From: Floricoccus penangensis
GTDB lineage: Bacteria; Bacillota; Bacilli; Lactobacillales; Streptococcaceae
Direction: 5' to 3'
DNA length: 64,000 nt
NCBI RefSeq assembly: GCF_001832885.1
Contig: NZ_MKIQ01000027.1
Span: 124,001-188,000, forward strand
Shown: piece after piece, positions 10,076 to 19,534 of the stretch
Layout: every line of letters begins with the position of its first letter
How positions within the stretch are numbered: the stretch's first letter is position 1
Notes under the pieces: generated by a model
What the model was told of the DNA's origin: nothing
The model's input: only the letters and a program-made list of their open reading frames with translations
The model's database searches: none
Made by a program: the position numbers and the translations under genes

Positions 10076-10975
10076 ATGGCATTTAAATCAGGCTTTGTAG
10101 CAATTGTCGGACGTCCAAATGTAGGGAAATCAACTTTTCTTAATCATGTTATGGGACAAAAAATTGCTATCATGAGTGATAAAGCTCAAACAACAAGAAA
10201 TAAAATTCAAGGTGTTTATACAACTGAGAACGAACAAATCGTATTTGTTGATACACCAGGTATTCATAAACCTAAAACAGCTCTTGGCGATTATATGGTC
10301 GAAGCAGCCTATAGCGCTATACGTGAAGTAGATGCAATTATCTTTATGGTTGCAGCTGATGAGGCACGTGGTAAAGGTGATGATATGATTATTGAAAGAC
10401 TTAAGAATGCAAGCGTTCCAGTTTTTCTAGTAATCAACAAAATTGATAAAGTTCGTCCAGACGATTTATTAGCAGTCATTGAAGACTACTCTTCACAAAT
10501 GGATTTTGAAGAAGTTGTACCAATTTCTGCCCTTCAAGGAAATAATACTAGCCATTTAGTTGATACTTTAGTTGAACATATAGATGAAGGACCACAGTAT
10601 TTCCCTGAAGATGTAATAACAGATCACCCAGAACGCTTTTTAGTTAGTGAAATGATTCGTGAAAAAGTGCTTCAACTCACTCGTGAAGAAGTACCGCATT
10701 CAGTAGCAGTTGTTACAGATTCTATGAAGCGAGATGAGGACACTGGTAAAATGCATATTATGGCGACTATCGTTGTAGAACGTGCGAGTCAAAAAGGTAT
10801 CATTATCGGTAAAGGTGGGTCAATGCTTAAAAAAATTGGAACACTTGCCCGTAAAGATATCGAAGCAATGCTAGGTGAAAAAGTTTACCTAGAACTATGG
10901 GTTAAAGTTAAGAAAGACTGGCGTGATAAACGTTTTGATCTTCAAGACTTTGGTTATCGTAAAGATGATTATTAA
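10076..10975 (+). CDS. era: GTPase Era
   Basis: GTPase that binds the 3' end of 16S rRNA and checks 30S maturation. The 299 residues have the G domain with GRPNVGKS (about 12-19), DTPGIHKP and NKID, followed by a KH domain with [14 protein letters not shown] (about 240). Length and motifs are normal. The unit ends at a terminator just after the stop codon. Confidence 0.98.
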   Translation: MAFKSGFVAIVGRPNVGKSTFLNHVMGQKIAIMSDKAQTTRNKIQGVYTTENEQIVFVDTPGIHKPKTALGDYMVEAAYSAIREVDAIIFMVAADEARGKGDDMIIERLKNASVPVFLVINKIDKVRPDDLLAVIEDYSSQMDFEEVVPISALQGNNTSHLVDTLVEHIDEGPQYFPEDVITDHPERFLVSEMIREKVLQLTREEVPHSVAVVTDSMKRDEDTGKMHIMATIVVERASQKGIIIGKGGSMLKKIGTLARKDIEAMLGEKVYLELWVKVKKDWRDKRFDLQDFGYRKDDY

Positions 10976-10982
10976 TGATTAG

Positions 10983-11010
10983 ATGGCTTCTATTTGAAGT
11001 CATTTTTTCT
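10983..11010 (+). terminator. Intrinsic terminator after era
   Basis: ATGGCTTC and GAAGTCAT form an 8-bp stem with one G-U pair and a 5-base loop, followed by TTTTTTC. Confidence 0.85.
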
Positions 11011-11082
11011 TTTAAAAAAAATATTAATTATTATATCTTTGGTTTTTAATTTGATAGAATATAATTAGAAAAGAGGTGGCTT

Positions 11083-11607
11083 ATGGAATATTTAGACATG
11101 ATTGTTGAAGCTGTAGACAGAGGACATGAAAGGTTTTTGAGTGTATTAGAAGGTTTAACTGCTGAGCAAGTAAATGATTTCCCAGCCAAAAATATCGCGC
11201 CTAGTATTAAATCAGTAGCATGGCTTTCATGGCACACTGCAAGAGAAATGGACTATCAAATTTCTGAATTAAAAGGTACAAATCCATTATGGCTAGCAAA
11301 TGGATGGAAGGGAAAATTTAATTTAGATCTTCCTGATAATACTGAAGATTGGCATCATACACCTGAGCAAGCAGCAAAAGTTAAAGTCTCAGATGTTGAT
11401 TTATTAAGAGGATATTTAGAAGATGCAGCAAATCTAACTAAAGAATATTTAAAATCAATAAATGAAAATCAGCTTGATGATATAGTGGATAAAAATTGGA
11501 ATCCGCCAGTTACAAGAGGAGCGAGATTAGTTTCAATTATTGATGATTTGGACATGCATTCAGGACAAGTTATCTACTCAAGAAGATTATTAGGAATAGA
11601 AGATTAA
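11083..11607 (+). CDS. DinB-family protein
   Basis: A 174-residue DinB-like four-helix protein (DinB/YfiT superfamily, often metal-dependent thiol transferases with unknown substrate). Candidate metal histidines lie in SWHTAREMDYQI (about 46) and in the C-terminal DMHSGQVIYSRR, the usual DinB pattern. ATG follows AGAGGTGG. It stands alone between two terminators, with a possible -10 (TATAAT, 11060-11065) just upstream. Confidence 0.85.
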   Translation: MEYLDMIVEAVDRGHERFLSVLEGLTAEQVNDFPAKNIAPSIKSVAWLSWHTAREMDYQISELKGTNPLWLANGWKGKFNLDLPDNTEDWHHTPEQAAKVKVSDVDLLRGYLEDAANLTKEYLKSINENQLDDIVDKNWNPPVTRGARLVSIIDDLDMHSGQVIYSRRLLGIED

Positions 11608-11621
11608 TTTTTATTATAAGT

Positions 11622-11652
11622 AAAAGCATGAATATACTTTATGCTTTTATTT
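11622..11652 (+). terminator. Intrinsic terminator after the DinB gene
   Basis: AAAAGCAT and ATGCTTTT pair around an 11-base loop, followed by a T-rich run. The A-rich left arm may allow bidirectional use. Confidence 0.8.
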
Positions 11653-11654
11653 TA

Positions 11655-11663
11655 TGTTAAAAT
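11655..11663 (+). promoter_or_regulatory. Extended -10 promoter of mutM
   Basis: TGTTAAAAT gives TGn plus TAAAAT (11658-11663), 45 bases before the mutM ATG. It sits where a longer reading frame would begin, which argues for the shorter mutM start. Confidence 0.6.
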
Positions 11664-11707
11664 TAGAACATATAACATCCAAGAAAAGTAAAGAAAGAAG
11701 ATATATA

Positions 11708-12538
11708 ATGCCTGAATTACCAGAAGTTGAAAATGTAAGGCGTGGTCTTACAAATCTCGTTAAGGGTAAAAAGATTTCCTCAGTTGAAGCGAGATATCCT
11801 CGCATGGTTCTAACTGGAGCTGAGGAGTTTGAAAAAGCCTTGAAAAATCAGACTATTAATTCAGTAGAACGCCGTGGAAAATATTTAATTTTTAAATTAG
11901 ATGAGGATGTATTTGTAAGTCATTTGCGAATGGAAGGTAAATACAATCTCTATCAAGATGAAATTCCAGAGAACAAACATTATCACATATTCTTCAACTT
12001 TGAAGATGGTTCTACACTCGTTTATCAAGATGTAAGAAAGTTTGGAACTATGGAGCTCATGAAAGAGTCAGAACTAGATGATTATTTTTCTAGGAAAAAA
12101 ATAGGACCTGAACCTACTTTTGAAGATTTTGACAGTAAGGAATTTTATAAGTCACTGCATAAATCAAAAAAAATAATTAAACCCTATCTTTTAGATCAGT
12201 CTCTTGTTGCAGGGTTGGGGAACATCTATGTTGATGAGGTATTGTGGCGAGCAAAAATTTATCCAGCTGATCCTGCTAATATTATTCCTATAGCGAATAT
12301 TGAAAAATTGCATGATGCAATTATTGAGGTTTTACAGCAATCTGTTGAACTTGGTGGAAGTAGCATTAGGACCTATAAAAATGCTTTAGGTGAAGAAGGA
12401 AAATTTCAAAATCACTTAAAAGTTTATGGAAAACAGGGAACACCTTGTCCAAGATGTGGAACTACTATTGAAAAGATGAAGGTGTCAGGTCGTGGTACCC
12501 ATTTTTGTCCAAAGTGCCAACCTAAAAGAACTAAATAG
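11708..12538 (+). CDS. mutM: Formamidopyrimidine-DNA glycosylase MutM (Fpg)
   Basis: Removes 8-oxoguanine and formamidopyrimidines from DNA by base excision and beta/delta elimination. The start is set at ATG 11708 because the catalytic proline must directly follow the initiator Met: the sequence then begins MPELPEVENVRRGL, with P2 and E3 in place. The frame is open 18 codons further upstream, but that part lies in the promoter. The C-terminal zinc finger has CPRCG and FCPKCQ. It gives 276 residues, a normal length. coaE follows after 9 bases. Confidence 0.97.
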   Translation: MPELPEVENVRRGLTNLVKGKKISSVEARYPRMVLTGAEEFEKALKNQTINSVERRGKYLIFKLDEDVFVSHLRMEGKYNLYQDEIPENKHYHIFFNFEDGSTLVYQDVRKFGTMELMKESELDDYFSRKKIGPEPTFEDFDSKEFYKSLHKSKKIIKPYLLDQSLVAGLGNIYVDEVLWRAKIYPADPANIIPIANIEKLHDAIIEVLQQSVELGGSSIRTYKNALGEEGKFQNHLKVYGKQGTPCPRCGTTIEKMKVSGRGTHFCPKCQPKRTK

Positions 12539-12547
12539 GAGCTTATT

Positions 12548-13165
12548 ATGACAAAAGTTATCGGAATTACAGGTGGTATTGCGACAGGCAAGTCTACGGT
12601 AAGTAATTTTTTAAAGGAAAATGGCTATCAGGTAATTGATGCTGACGAGATGGTACATGAGCTGCAAGAACCAGGGCAATCTCTTTATAATGCAATAAAT
12701 GAAAATTTTGGTCCTGCTTTTTTTAACGATGATAAAAGTATAAACCGTAAAAAATTATCTGATTTTGTGTTCTCGAATCCAGAAAATCTGGCTAAACTTT
12801 CAGACATTCAAAACAGAGTGATAAACGAAGAGTTGGAGAATAGGAGAAACCAAGCAGTCGCATTTGATCAAAAAAATAATGGTGGTAAAGGGATAGTATT
12901 TATGGATATTCCTTTACTTTTTGAAGGGAATTTCACTTATTTTGATGAGGTTTGGTTAGTCTATGTTCCTTTTGAAATTCAATTAAAGAGATTAATGACT
13001 CGAAATGACTTGTCAGATGAGCAAGCAAGGAGTAGAATAGAAAGTCAGATGTCAATTGAGGAAAAGAAACTTTTGACAGATAAAATTATTGATAATTCTA
13101 CAAGTATTGAAAATACAAAAGAACAAATTAAAAAACTTTTGAAAGGGAGTGGTGACAATTTCTGA
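12548..13165 (+). CDS. coaE: Dephospho-CoA kinase CoaE
   Basis: Last step of coenzyme A synthesis, phosphorylating the 3'-OH of dephospho-CoA with ATP. The 205 residues start with the P-loop GITGGIATGKST (about 6-17) and keep the DIPLLFE motif near 118. The mutM-coaE-transporter order is typical of streptococci and lactococci. The 3' end overlaps the transporter start. Confidence 0.97.
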   Translation: MTKVIGITGGIATGKSTVSNFLKENGYQVIDADEMVHELQEPGQSLYNAINENFGPAFFNDDKSINRKKLSDFVFSNPENLAKLSDIQNRVINEELENRRNQAVAFDQKNNGGKGIVFMDIPLLFEGNFTYFDEVWLVYVPFEIQLKRLMTRNDLSDEQARSRIESQMSIEEKKLLTDKIIDNSTSIENTKEQIKKLLKGSGDNF

Positions 13166-14384
13166 AGAAGACAGTAGTTTATACTGGAAGAAAAATCTTT
13201 ATGTGACCTGGTTAGGGTCATTTTTTACGGCAGCAAGTATTTCGCTTGTCATGCCTTTTATATCTCTATATATTGAGGAGTTAGGAGTCTCAAGAGGATC
13301 TCTAGAATTAATGTCTGGTATTGCGGTCAGTATCTCACCTTTAGCTAGTGGTCTTATTGCCCCAGTATGGGGGAGACTTGCTGACCAAAAAGGTAGGAAG
13401 GTTATGCTTGTCCGTGCAAGCTTTGTTATGACCTTTACCATGGCAGCTCTTGCATTTGTACCAAATGTTTGGTGGTTACTTGCTATGCGTCTATTAAATG
13501 GATTATTTTCAGGATATATTCCGAACTCCATAGCCCTAATTGCAAGTCAGGTACCAAAAGAAAAGAGTGGTTATGCTCTTGGAACCTTATCTACGGGTGC
13601 AGTAGCTGGAAGTTTGATTGGACCAACACTTGGTGGTACTCTTGCACAATTGTTTGGTATGAGGGAAGTATTCCTAATATCAAGTGTATTTTTACTCATA
13701 GTTACTATTTTGACGGTTGCCTTAGTCAAAGAGAATTTTAAACCAGTAAGCTCAGAACAACTTATGTCAACTAAAGAAGTCTTAGATGAAATTCCAAATA
13801 AATCAATTTTATTTGCTCTATTTTTGACAAGTTTCTTAGTTCCGGTTGCTTTCCAAAGTGTGGTACCAATTATGACCCTTTATATTAGGGAATTATCGGG
13901 AAACTCAGCAAATCTTATGTTTATTGCAGGTCTAATCGTTTCAGCCCCAGGTCTTAGTGCAATAATGTCCTCAAGTTGGTTAGGAAGAATTGGTGATAAG
14001 ATTGGTAGTCATAGGTTGATGATTGCAGGATTAATCTATAGTTTTGCTACAGTTTTCCCGATGGCTTTTGCAACAACACCACTTCAACTTGGAATTTTAA
14101 GATTCCTTCTTGGATTCGGTACGGGGGCAATTCTACCAAGTGTAAACTCACTACTTACTAAGATAACTCCGTCAGAAGGAATTGGAAGAATATTCAGCTT
14201 TAATCAAGCCTTCAATTACTTTGGTCAAGTTGCAGGTCCAATGCTTGGAAGTCTTGTAGCATACTTAGGTGGTTATTCACAAGTATTCATTATAACTAGT
14301 GTCACAATATTGATAAATCTCTTAGTTGTATTGATTAGTTTTAAAAAATATTTGAAAGTAAAGGATATAACTAATGCGGGTTAA
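13149..14384 (+). CDS. MFS multidrug efflux transporter (PmrA-like)
   Basis: A 411-residue major facilitator superfamily exporter with about 12 membrane helices. The motif-A loop [13 protein letters not shown] follows helix 2, and helix 5 shows an antiporter-type GPTLGG pattern. The position between coaE and rpmG is that of pmrA in Streptococcus, a drug:proton antiporter. The start is a GTG at 13149 or 13152, 4-5 bases after GAAAGGG; no ATG is suitably placed. It overlaps coaE by 17 bases and rpmG by 11, so the three genes are tightly coupled. Confidence 0.88.
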   Translation: MVTISEEDSSLYWKKNLYVTWLGSFFTAASISLVMPFISLYIEELGVSRGSLELMSGIAVSISPLASGLIAPVWGRLADQKGRKVMLVRASFVMTFTMAALAFVPNVWWLLAMRLLNGLFSGYIPNSIALIASQVPKEKSGYALGTLSTGAVAGSLIGPTLGGTLAQLFGMREVFLISSVFLLIVTILTVALVKENFKPVSSEQLMSTKEVLDEIPNKSILFALFLTSFLVPVAFQSVVPIMTLYIRELSGNSANLMFIAGLIVSAPGLSAIMSSSWLGRIGDKIGSHRLMIAGLIYSFATVFPMAFATTPLQLGILRFLLGFGTGAILPSVNSLLTKITPSEGIGRIFSFNQAFNYFGQVAGPMLGSLVAYLGGYSQVFIITSVTILINLLVVLISFKKYLKVKDITNAG

Positions 14385-14520
14385 AATAAATTTGCGTTGT
14401 ACGGAGTGCAAAAGCAAAAATTATATAAGCAGTAAGAATAAATCAACTCATCCGGATAAGGTAAGAGTATTGAAATATTGTCCTAAAGAACGTAAAGTTA
14501 CTATGCATGAAGAAGTCTAG
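14374..14520 (+). CDS. rpmG: 50S ribosomal protein L33
   Basis: A 48-residue L33 with the typical start [12 protein letters not shown] and the core [23 protein letters not shown]. The first zinc-ligand pair (CTEC) is present, but the second is reduced to YCPKE with one cysteine, so the protein is intermediate between the zinc (C+) and zinc-free (C-) forms. It overlaps the end of the transporter gene and precedes a terminator. Confidence 0.95.
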   Translation: MRVKINLRCTECKSKNYISSKNKSTHPDKVRVLKYCPKERKVTMHEEV

Positions 14521-14558
14521 CTATTTTTATAGTTCTTAGAAAAAATATAATTTAATTA

Positions 14559-14587
14559 AGTGTGGAAATCTTCCATGCTTTTTTTAT
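14559..14587 (+). terminator. Intrinsic terminator after rpmG
   Basis: AGTGTGGAA and TTCCATGCT form an imperfect hairpin (G-U pairs) with a 3-base loop, followed by about eight T residues. Confidence 0.75.
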
Positions 14588-14608
14588 TTTATTTTTTTAT
14601 ATTAATTG

Positions 14609-14637
14609 TTGACATAAATTAAGTATCGGTGTATTAT
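14609..14637 (+). promoter_or_regulatory. Sigma-A promoter of the GntR/ABC operon
   Basis: A perfect TTGACA (14609-14614), a 17-base spacer and TATTAT (14632-14637). Transcription should begin near 14644, so any start codon for the next gene must lie downstream of that. Confidence 0.85.
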
Positions 14638-14670
14638 TTATCTAGAACACTAGTAGAGGAGGAAAAGATC

Positions 14671-15030
14671 ATAGAATTTACAAAAAATAGTCCTATATAT
14701 CAGCAGATTATGGAATATATCAAACATGATATAGTTGCTGGTAAACTAGAAAAAGACGAAAAAATCCCTTCAGTAAGGGAATTGGCAGTTGAACTTAGTG
14801 TTAATCCTAATACAGTTCAACATGCATTAAGTGAGTTAGAACGAGAAAATATTTTAAAAAGTAAGCGTGGACTTGGAAGATTTGTAACTGATGATGAGGG
14901 GATAATAAAAAATATGAAAAAAGAAGAGGTAAAAGATTTAGTTGAAAATTTTACGAAAACAATTAAATCACTAGGCTTTGACTTAGAGGAAACTACAAGT
15001 TTGGTTGAAGAATATTTCAAGGGGGAATAA
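14671..15030 (+). CDS. GntR-family regulator, YtrA type, apparent ATA start
   Basis: A 119-residue regulator with an N-terminal winged helix (residues about 8-75: SPIYQQIMEYI, EKIPSVRELAVELSVNPNTVQHAL) and a short YtrA-type tail, the usual repressor of an adjacent ABC transporter operon. The frame is open from a GTG at 14629, but that codon overlaps the -10 box. A strong AGAGGAGG (14655-14662) lies 8 bases before ATA at 14671, where family members begin (xIEFTKNSPIYQQI). The first in-frame ATG (14710) would delete the first helix. An ATA (or ATC 14668) start, or a recent ATG mutation, is therefore likely. Confidence 0.82.
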   Translation: MEFTKNSPIYQQIMEYIKHDIVAGKLEKDEKIPSVRELAVELSVNPNTVQHALSELERENILKSKRGLGRFVTDDEGIIKNMKKEEVKDLVENFTKTIKSLGFDLEETTSLVEEYFKGE

Positions 15031-15033
15031 GAG

Positions 15034-15750
15034 ATGACTGAAATATTAAAAATAAATGATCTAACATTCAAAAGAGATAGAAAAACAATTTTGCGTGATG
15101 TAAATCTTTGCTTAGATTCAGGTAAAATTGTAGGGTTAATGGGAGAAAATGCCTCAGGAAAAACGACACTAATCTCTTTGATTGCTAATTGTTTACCAAT
15201 AAATTCGGGTGAAATTTATCTTCATGGTGAAAAGAGGAATCAATTGACTAATGAATATGTTTCATATATTTCAGATTTGGATGGATTTTCTAAGTCAATG
15301 AAGATTAAAGACTTGATGAAATTCTATAAAAAATGGTATGAGAATTATGATGAGAAAAAAGCTGAAGAGCTAAGACAGTTTTTGAAGCTGGATTTAAATT
15401 TGAAAATTTCTCAAATGTCTAAGGGTACAAAAGAAAAAGCCATTATCATGTTTACAATGGCAAGAAAAGTTAACTTGTATCTATTAGATGAACCGCTTAG
15501 TGGGATTGATATTTTTGCCCGTGAAAGCATAATCAAAGCTTTGATGAGCTGGTTTAATGAAGAATCAACAGTCATAATTTCTAGTCATCATATTGATGAA
15601 ATATTTCCTATACTAGATGAGATAGTGGTAATTGATAGACAGACGGTAGTTGGTCATGAAAATACAGAAGACCTTTTGGAAAGTGGAATGACCGCTAATG
15701 ATTATTTTAAGGAAGTTTATTACGAAAAAGGGGGAGATATAGATGCTTAA
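15034..15750 (+). CDS. ABC transporter ATP-binding protein
   Basis: A 238-residue ATPase subunit. Walker A is GENASGKT (about 36-43), the signature is the variant MSKGTKEK instead of LSGGQ, Walker B is LYLLDEPLSGID, and the H-loop is SSHH. The truncated signature and GntR-YtrA partner are typical of small bacitracin/lantibiotic-type or membrane-stress exporters. It begins 4 bases after the regulator and overlaps the permease by 8 bases. Confidence 0.93.
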   Translation: MTEILKINDLTFKRDRKTILRDVNLCLDSGKIVGLMGENASGKTTLISLIANCLPINSGEIYLHGEKRNQLTNEYVSYISDLDGFSKSMKIKDLMKFYKKWYENYDEKKAEELRQFLKLDLNLKISQMSKGTKEKAIIMFTMARKVNLYLLDEPLSGIDIFARESIIKALMSWFNEESTVIISSHHIDEIFPILDEIVVIDRQTVVGHENTEDLLESGMTANDYFKEVYYEKGGDIDA

Positions 15751-16495
15751 AGTAATAAAAAATATTGTAACTGATAATAAGACAGATTTATCCTTGATAG
15801 CATTAATTTTTTTAGTAATGGAATTTGCTATTTCATATTTAATTAATCGGTATCTAACGATTGAAAATGCAGGAGACCTTAATGGACAATCTTTTGATGA
15901 GTTTAAGGAAATGCTGTTAATATATACCTTTATAATGATATTAGTTATCTATATTATTGTAGTGCTTGTAAGAATTTCAAAGAATCAGAGAAATCTACTG
16001 ACCGTTGAAAAATATCGATTAACAAATTTCAAAATTTTTGATTTAGTTACAGGGTCCATGATTGGATATCTGATTGATTCGCTAGTATTTTTGTACTTTG
16101 TACCAGCAGTTTTTATCCTAATCTTTCAACCTGGGTATAATATATTGAAAATTGATTTCTTTCTTCTATTTATTCTTCAAATGCTTTTGATATTCAGCTA
16201 TGAGAATCTATTTACTTGCATAAACTCAATTGTAAGCAGATATATAGCTTGGAAGTACATAACTGTAATTCTGTTAGTGGCAATAATTCTTGCACCTTTA
16301 AAATTATTGGTACCTTTATTTATACCAGTTGCAATTTTATCTCATGACATATCAATGGAAGGATTTTCTGCAGAATTTGGTGGAATGACAGAACCAATAT
16401 ATTTGTTGATTACTTTTCTAATAATACTAGCTTCAATAATTGTGTCTATTTATATATTACCTAAATTTTCAATTGTGAAATCAAAGGCTAAATAA
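15743..16495 (+). CDS. ABC transporter permease
   Basis: A 250-residue membrane protein with about six hydrophobic segments and no other domain. It is coupled to the ATPase gene by overlap and co-transcribed from the TTGACA promoter, so it is the transmembrane partner. The substrate cannot be read from sequence; regulated ABC pairs of this layout often respond to envelope-active peptides. Confidence 0.85.
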   Translation: MLKVIKNIVTDNKTDLSLIALIFLVMEFAISYLINRYLTIENAGDLNGQSFDEFKEMLLIYTFIMILVIYIIVVLVRISKNQRNLLTVEKYRLTNFKIFDLVTGSMIGYLIDSLVFLYFVPAVFILIFQPGYNILKIDFFLLFILQMLLIFSYENLFTCINSIVSRYIAWKYITVILLVAIILAPLKLLVPLFIPVAILSHDISMEGFSAEFGGMTEPIYLLITFLIILASIIVSIYILPKFSIVKSKAK

Positions 16496-16542
16496 TAATG
16501 TTTGTTATTTAGTACTAGTTTAATTATATAAAGGATAAGTTT

Positions 16543-16890
16543 ATGAGTAATCAAAATATTAAAGATAGTAGTGATATGATATTTATAAGTACAAAATTTA
16601 AGGATATATGTGTTCCTCTCGATGAGATACTTTATTTTGAAACTTCACCACAACCACATAGGCTGATATTGACTACAAGCACGAATAAATTTGAATTTTA
16701 TGGAAGATTATCTGAGATTGAAGAAAAATACGATCAATTAATTAGGAGTCATAAATCATTTCTTGTAAATCTGTCCAATGCTATTGAATTGAATAAAAGT
16801 AATTTGAGCATTAAATTCATTAATGGTTGTGAGTGCTATGTTTCCAGGAGAAAAATAAAAAAAATTCAAAGCGTTATTAGTAGAAATTGA
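16543..16890 (+). CDS. Stand-alone LytTR DNA-binding protein
   Basis: A 115-residue protein that is almost entirely a LytTR domain: PLDEILYFET near residue 25, RLSEIEEKY and RSHKSFLVNLSNAIELN in the second half. It has no receiver or membrane domain. LytTR proteins bind direct repeats in promoters. It follows the ABC permease by about 50 bases and precedes a terminator, so it may be a second regulator of the same cassette. Confidence 0.88.
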   Translation: MSNQNIKDSSDMIFISTKFKDICVPLDEILYFETSPQPHRLILTTSTNKFEFYGRLSEIEEKYDQLIRSHKSFLVNLSNAIELNKSNLSIKFINGCECYVSRRKIKKIQSVISRN

Positions 16891-16915
16891 TCATGAGTAA
16901 TATTATAAAAATTTG

Positions 16916-16945
16916 GTTCATTATTTATTTAATGAACTTTTTTTA
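16916..16945 (+). terminator. Intrinsic terminator after the LytTR gene
   Basis: GTTCATTA and TAATGAAC form a perfect 8-bp stem with a 6-base loop, followed by TTTTTTT. Confidence 0.9.
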
Positions 16946-17049
16946 TATTTTTGATAATAAAATTGTAAAAAACTTACCTTTATATTGACTTTAAAAAATG
17001 TTAAAATGGTATTTAGCAATTTTACTATGAAATATAATTTGAGGTTAAT

Positions 17050-18273
17050 ATGAAAACCGTACTAAAAAAAATAAATTTTCTTGATTATACTATTTTAATT
17101 CCGTATTTAGTATTATCTGTTTTAGGATTGGTAATAGTTTATTCAACAACGACACCAATTCAGATAGAATTAAACGAAAATCCTATGGGTTATGTTAAAA
17201 ATCAAACAATTTTTTGGATTTTAAGTTTGATAGTTATTTGGATCCTATACCATATGAAGCTGAGTTTTCTTAGAAATCGAAGACTGATAAAGTGGATAAT
17301 GTGGATGGAAATAGGTCTTTTATTTGTTGCTCGATTCTTAGCACCTACAAGAAATGGAGCACATGGTTGGATTGGAATTGGTAGCTTTACAGTTCAACCA
17401 GTAGAGTACTTGAAAATCTTAATTATTTGGCAACTTGCAGCAGCGCTTGCAAAAAATCAAGATAGAATCAGACAAAATGATTTGCAGGGTTCCTTCTATG
17501 GTTGGAGTGGTCAATTTATTATTTCTGCCGCATTAGTTGCTGCAATGCCAGATTTGGGTAATTTATTGATTATTCTTGGTGTAGTAGCAATAATGATTTT
17601 TTCAAGTGGGGTTAGTCGGGGTTGGTTCAATACTGCTGTGGGTGTTGGAGCGATAGTATTTATTGTACTTGATTTAATTATCAACGTAACTGGTGGAAAA
17701 ATTTTTGGTGGACCACTTTCACGTTTTAACTATATAAATAAGCGATTTGTAGCTTATATTAATCCGTTTACCGATGTAACTGGAGACGGGCATCAAATGG
17801 CAAACAGTTACTATGCCATTAGTAATGGTGGATGGTTTGGTCGAGGCCTTGGTAATAGTATTCAGAAGAAAGGCTATCTTCCTGAAGCACATACTGACTT
17901 TGTGTTTTCTATTGTTATCGAAGAACTTGGACTAATCATGTCCTTACTCATTCTTGCTTTGCTATTTTTCTTAATTTTAAGAATTATGGTGGTTGGGATA
18001 AAGGCAAAAGATCCGTTTAATTCAATTATGTGTATTGGTGTTGCAGGACTGTTCTTAATGCAGGTTTTTGTAAATATTGGAGGACTTTCAGGATTAATTC
18101 CTGAAACTGGAGTAACTTTCCCATTCCTTTCTCAGGGAGGAAATAGTCTCTTAATACTTTCCATTGGTATTGGTTTCGTATTAAATATCAGTGCCGATGA
18201 GAAAAGAAGAGAGATGGTTGAGTTGTCAGAGCAAAATGCATTCAAAGCCGAATTAGAGACTGAAATGATTTAA
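17050..18273 (+). CDS. ftsW: Cell-division peptidoglycan polymerase FtsW (SEDS)
   Basis: A 407-residue SEDS glycosyltransferase with about ten membrane helices. I assign FtsW rather than RodA because the start (DYTILIPYLVLSVLGL), AHGWIGIGSFTVQP, ANSYYAISNGGWFGRGLGNS and GVTFPFLSQGGNSLL read like streptococcal FtsW. The conserved catalytic aspartate region is present in PEAHTDFVFSIVIEELG. It polymerises septal peptidoglycan with a class B PBP. Single-gene unit with ATG behind GAGG. Confidence 0.92.
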   Translation: MKTVLKKINFLDYTILIPYLVLSVLGLVIVYSTTTPIQIELNENPMGYVKNQTIFWILSLIVIWILYHMKLSFLRNRRLIKWIMWMEIGLLFVARFLAPTRNGAHGWIGIGSFTVQPVEYLKILIIWQLAAALAKNQDRIRQNDLQGSFYGWSGQFIISAALVAAMPDLGNLLIILGVVAIMIFSSGVSRGWFNTAVGVGAIVFIVLDLIINVTGGKIFGGPLSRFNYINKRFVAYINPFTDVTGDGHQMANSYYAISNGGWFGRGLGNSIQKKGYLPEAHTDFVFSIVIEELGLIMSLLILALLFFLILRIMVVGIKAKDPFNSIMCIGVAGLFLMQVFVNIGGLSGLIPETGVTFPFLSQGGNSLLILSIGIGFVLNISADEKRREMVELSEQNAFKAELETEMI

Positions 18274-18397
18274 TATAGAAAATATAAATCCTATACTTAG
18301 AAAGGGTTTATTTTTTTCTAAAAAAGAAGTAAAATTTCTTGTATTTTGCTAAAATAATGGTTAGAATATACTTTTGAAACAAAAGTTGGAGGTTATC

Positions 18398-19375
18398 ATG
18401 AAAATAAAGCATATAACGCCTATGGGATATTGTTATGGTGTAATTGATGCTATGGTTATTGCGAAAAATGTTGCCATGGATGAGAGCCTTCCAAGGCCTA
18501 TATATATATTAGGTATGATTGTTCATAATGCACACGTAACAGAAGCTTTCGAAAGCGTTGGAATAGAAACAATAGATGGTGAAAACCGCCTTGAAATACT
18601 TGATAAAATTGATAGTGGTACTGTTATTTTTACGGCACATGGAGTGAGTGATCAAGTTCGAATAAAAGCTCAGGAAAAAGGACTTATTACGATTGATGCA
18701 TCGTGTCCAGATGTACTAATAACACATGAAATAGTTAGGAAAAAAATTACTGATGGAAATACGGTGATTTATATTGGGAAAAAAGGACATCCCGAACCCG
18801 AGGGTGTGCTTGGTATTGACCCAGAAAATATATATTTGATTTCAAATATTGATGATGTAGAAAAATTGGATATAGATGGAAAAATATTTGTAACCAACCA
18901 GACAACTATGAGTATGTGGGATGTTGGTGATATAATGGATGCTGTCTTGGATAAATACCCACATGCAGAAATTCATAGTGATATTTGCCAGGCAACAAAT
19001 GAAAGACAGCAAGCAGTAGCGGAACAAGCAGTAGGTTGTGATCTAACGATTGTAGTTGGTGATCCCAAAAGTAATAATAGTAATCGACTTGCTCAAGTCT
19101 CAGAAGAACAGGCAGGTGTTAAATCATACCGTGTTGCTGATGTAAGTGAAATTAAACCGGAATGGCTTGTTGGAGTCGAAAAGATTGCGGTAACGGCAGG
19201 TGCATCTACACCGACAGCAGTTGTCAGAGAAGTTATTTCATATTTAGAATCATTTGATGGAAAAACGTCTGAAAGCCATGTCTTACCTGAAGATATTTTA
19301 CCTAGAGGTGCCGCACGTGACCTAACTAGAAAACGTCAAAGAAGGTTAGAAAAACTTAGGGAACAAAGTTTATAA
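18398..19375 (+). CDS. ispH: 4-hydroxy-3-methylbut-2-enyl diphosphate reductase IspH
   Basis: Fe-S enzyme that produces IPP and DMAPP in the last step of the MEP isoprenoid pathway. The start is ATG 18398, 5 bases after TTGGAGG, giving 325 residues starting [14 protein letters not shown]; an upstream in-frame start lacks a ribosome site. The three cluster cysteines are in GYCYG, DASCPD and [18 protein letters not shown] and TAGASTP are also diagnostic. Streptococcaceae normally use the mevalonate pathway, so this gene is of interest. It ends at a strong terminator. Confidence 0.94.
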   Translation: MKIKHITPMGYCYGVIDAMVIAKNVAMDESLPRPIYILGMIVHNAHVTEAFESVGIETIDGENRLEILDKIDSGTVIFTAHGVSDQVRIKAQEKGLITIDASCPDVLITHEIVRKKITDGNTVIYIGKKGHPEPEGVLGIDPENIYLISNIDDVEKLDIDGKIFVTNQTTMSMWDVGDIMDAVLDKYPHAEIHSDICQATNERQQAVAEQAVGCDLTIVVGDPKSNNSNRLAQVSEEQAGVKSYRVADVSEIKPEWLVGVEKIAVTAGASTPTAVVREVISYLESFDGKTSESHVLPEDILPRGAARDLTRKRQRRLEKLREQSL

Positions 19376-19378
19376 GAT

Positions 19379-19406
19379 AAAAGGAGGAAAGGATTCCTCC
19401 TTTTAT
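19379..19406 (+). terminator. Intrinsic terminator after ispH
   Basis: AAAAGGAGGAA and TTCCTCCTTTT form an 11-bp perfect stem with a 4-base loop. The symmetrical A and T ends allow bidirectional use. Confidence 0.9.
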
Positions 19407-19461
19407 TATTAATTCGTTAATATAGTCATTCATATTTATTACTTTGCTAGAAACTATTCCC

Positions 19462-19489
19462 TTTACATCTTAAAATTTTGTGGTAAAAT
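19462..19489 (+). promoter_or_regulatory. Promoter of dnaG-rpoD
   Basis: TTTACA (19462-19467), a 16-base spacer and TAAAAT (19484-19489) preceded by TGG (extended -10). It lies about 45 bases before the dnaG start. Confidence 0.7.
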
Positions 19490-19534
19490 AAAACTTGGTA
19501 GTTTGCGCTCTTTTTTTAGTTTGGAGGTGATGAC

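Noticed and set aside
11654-11707. Longer start of mutM
   Set aside because: It would overlap the extended -10, and Fpg needs proline right after the initiator Met, as given by ATG 11708.
14629-14670. GTG start for the GntR regulator
   Set aside because: The codon overlaps the -10 box of a near-perfect promoter, so it is not in the mRNA.
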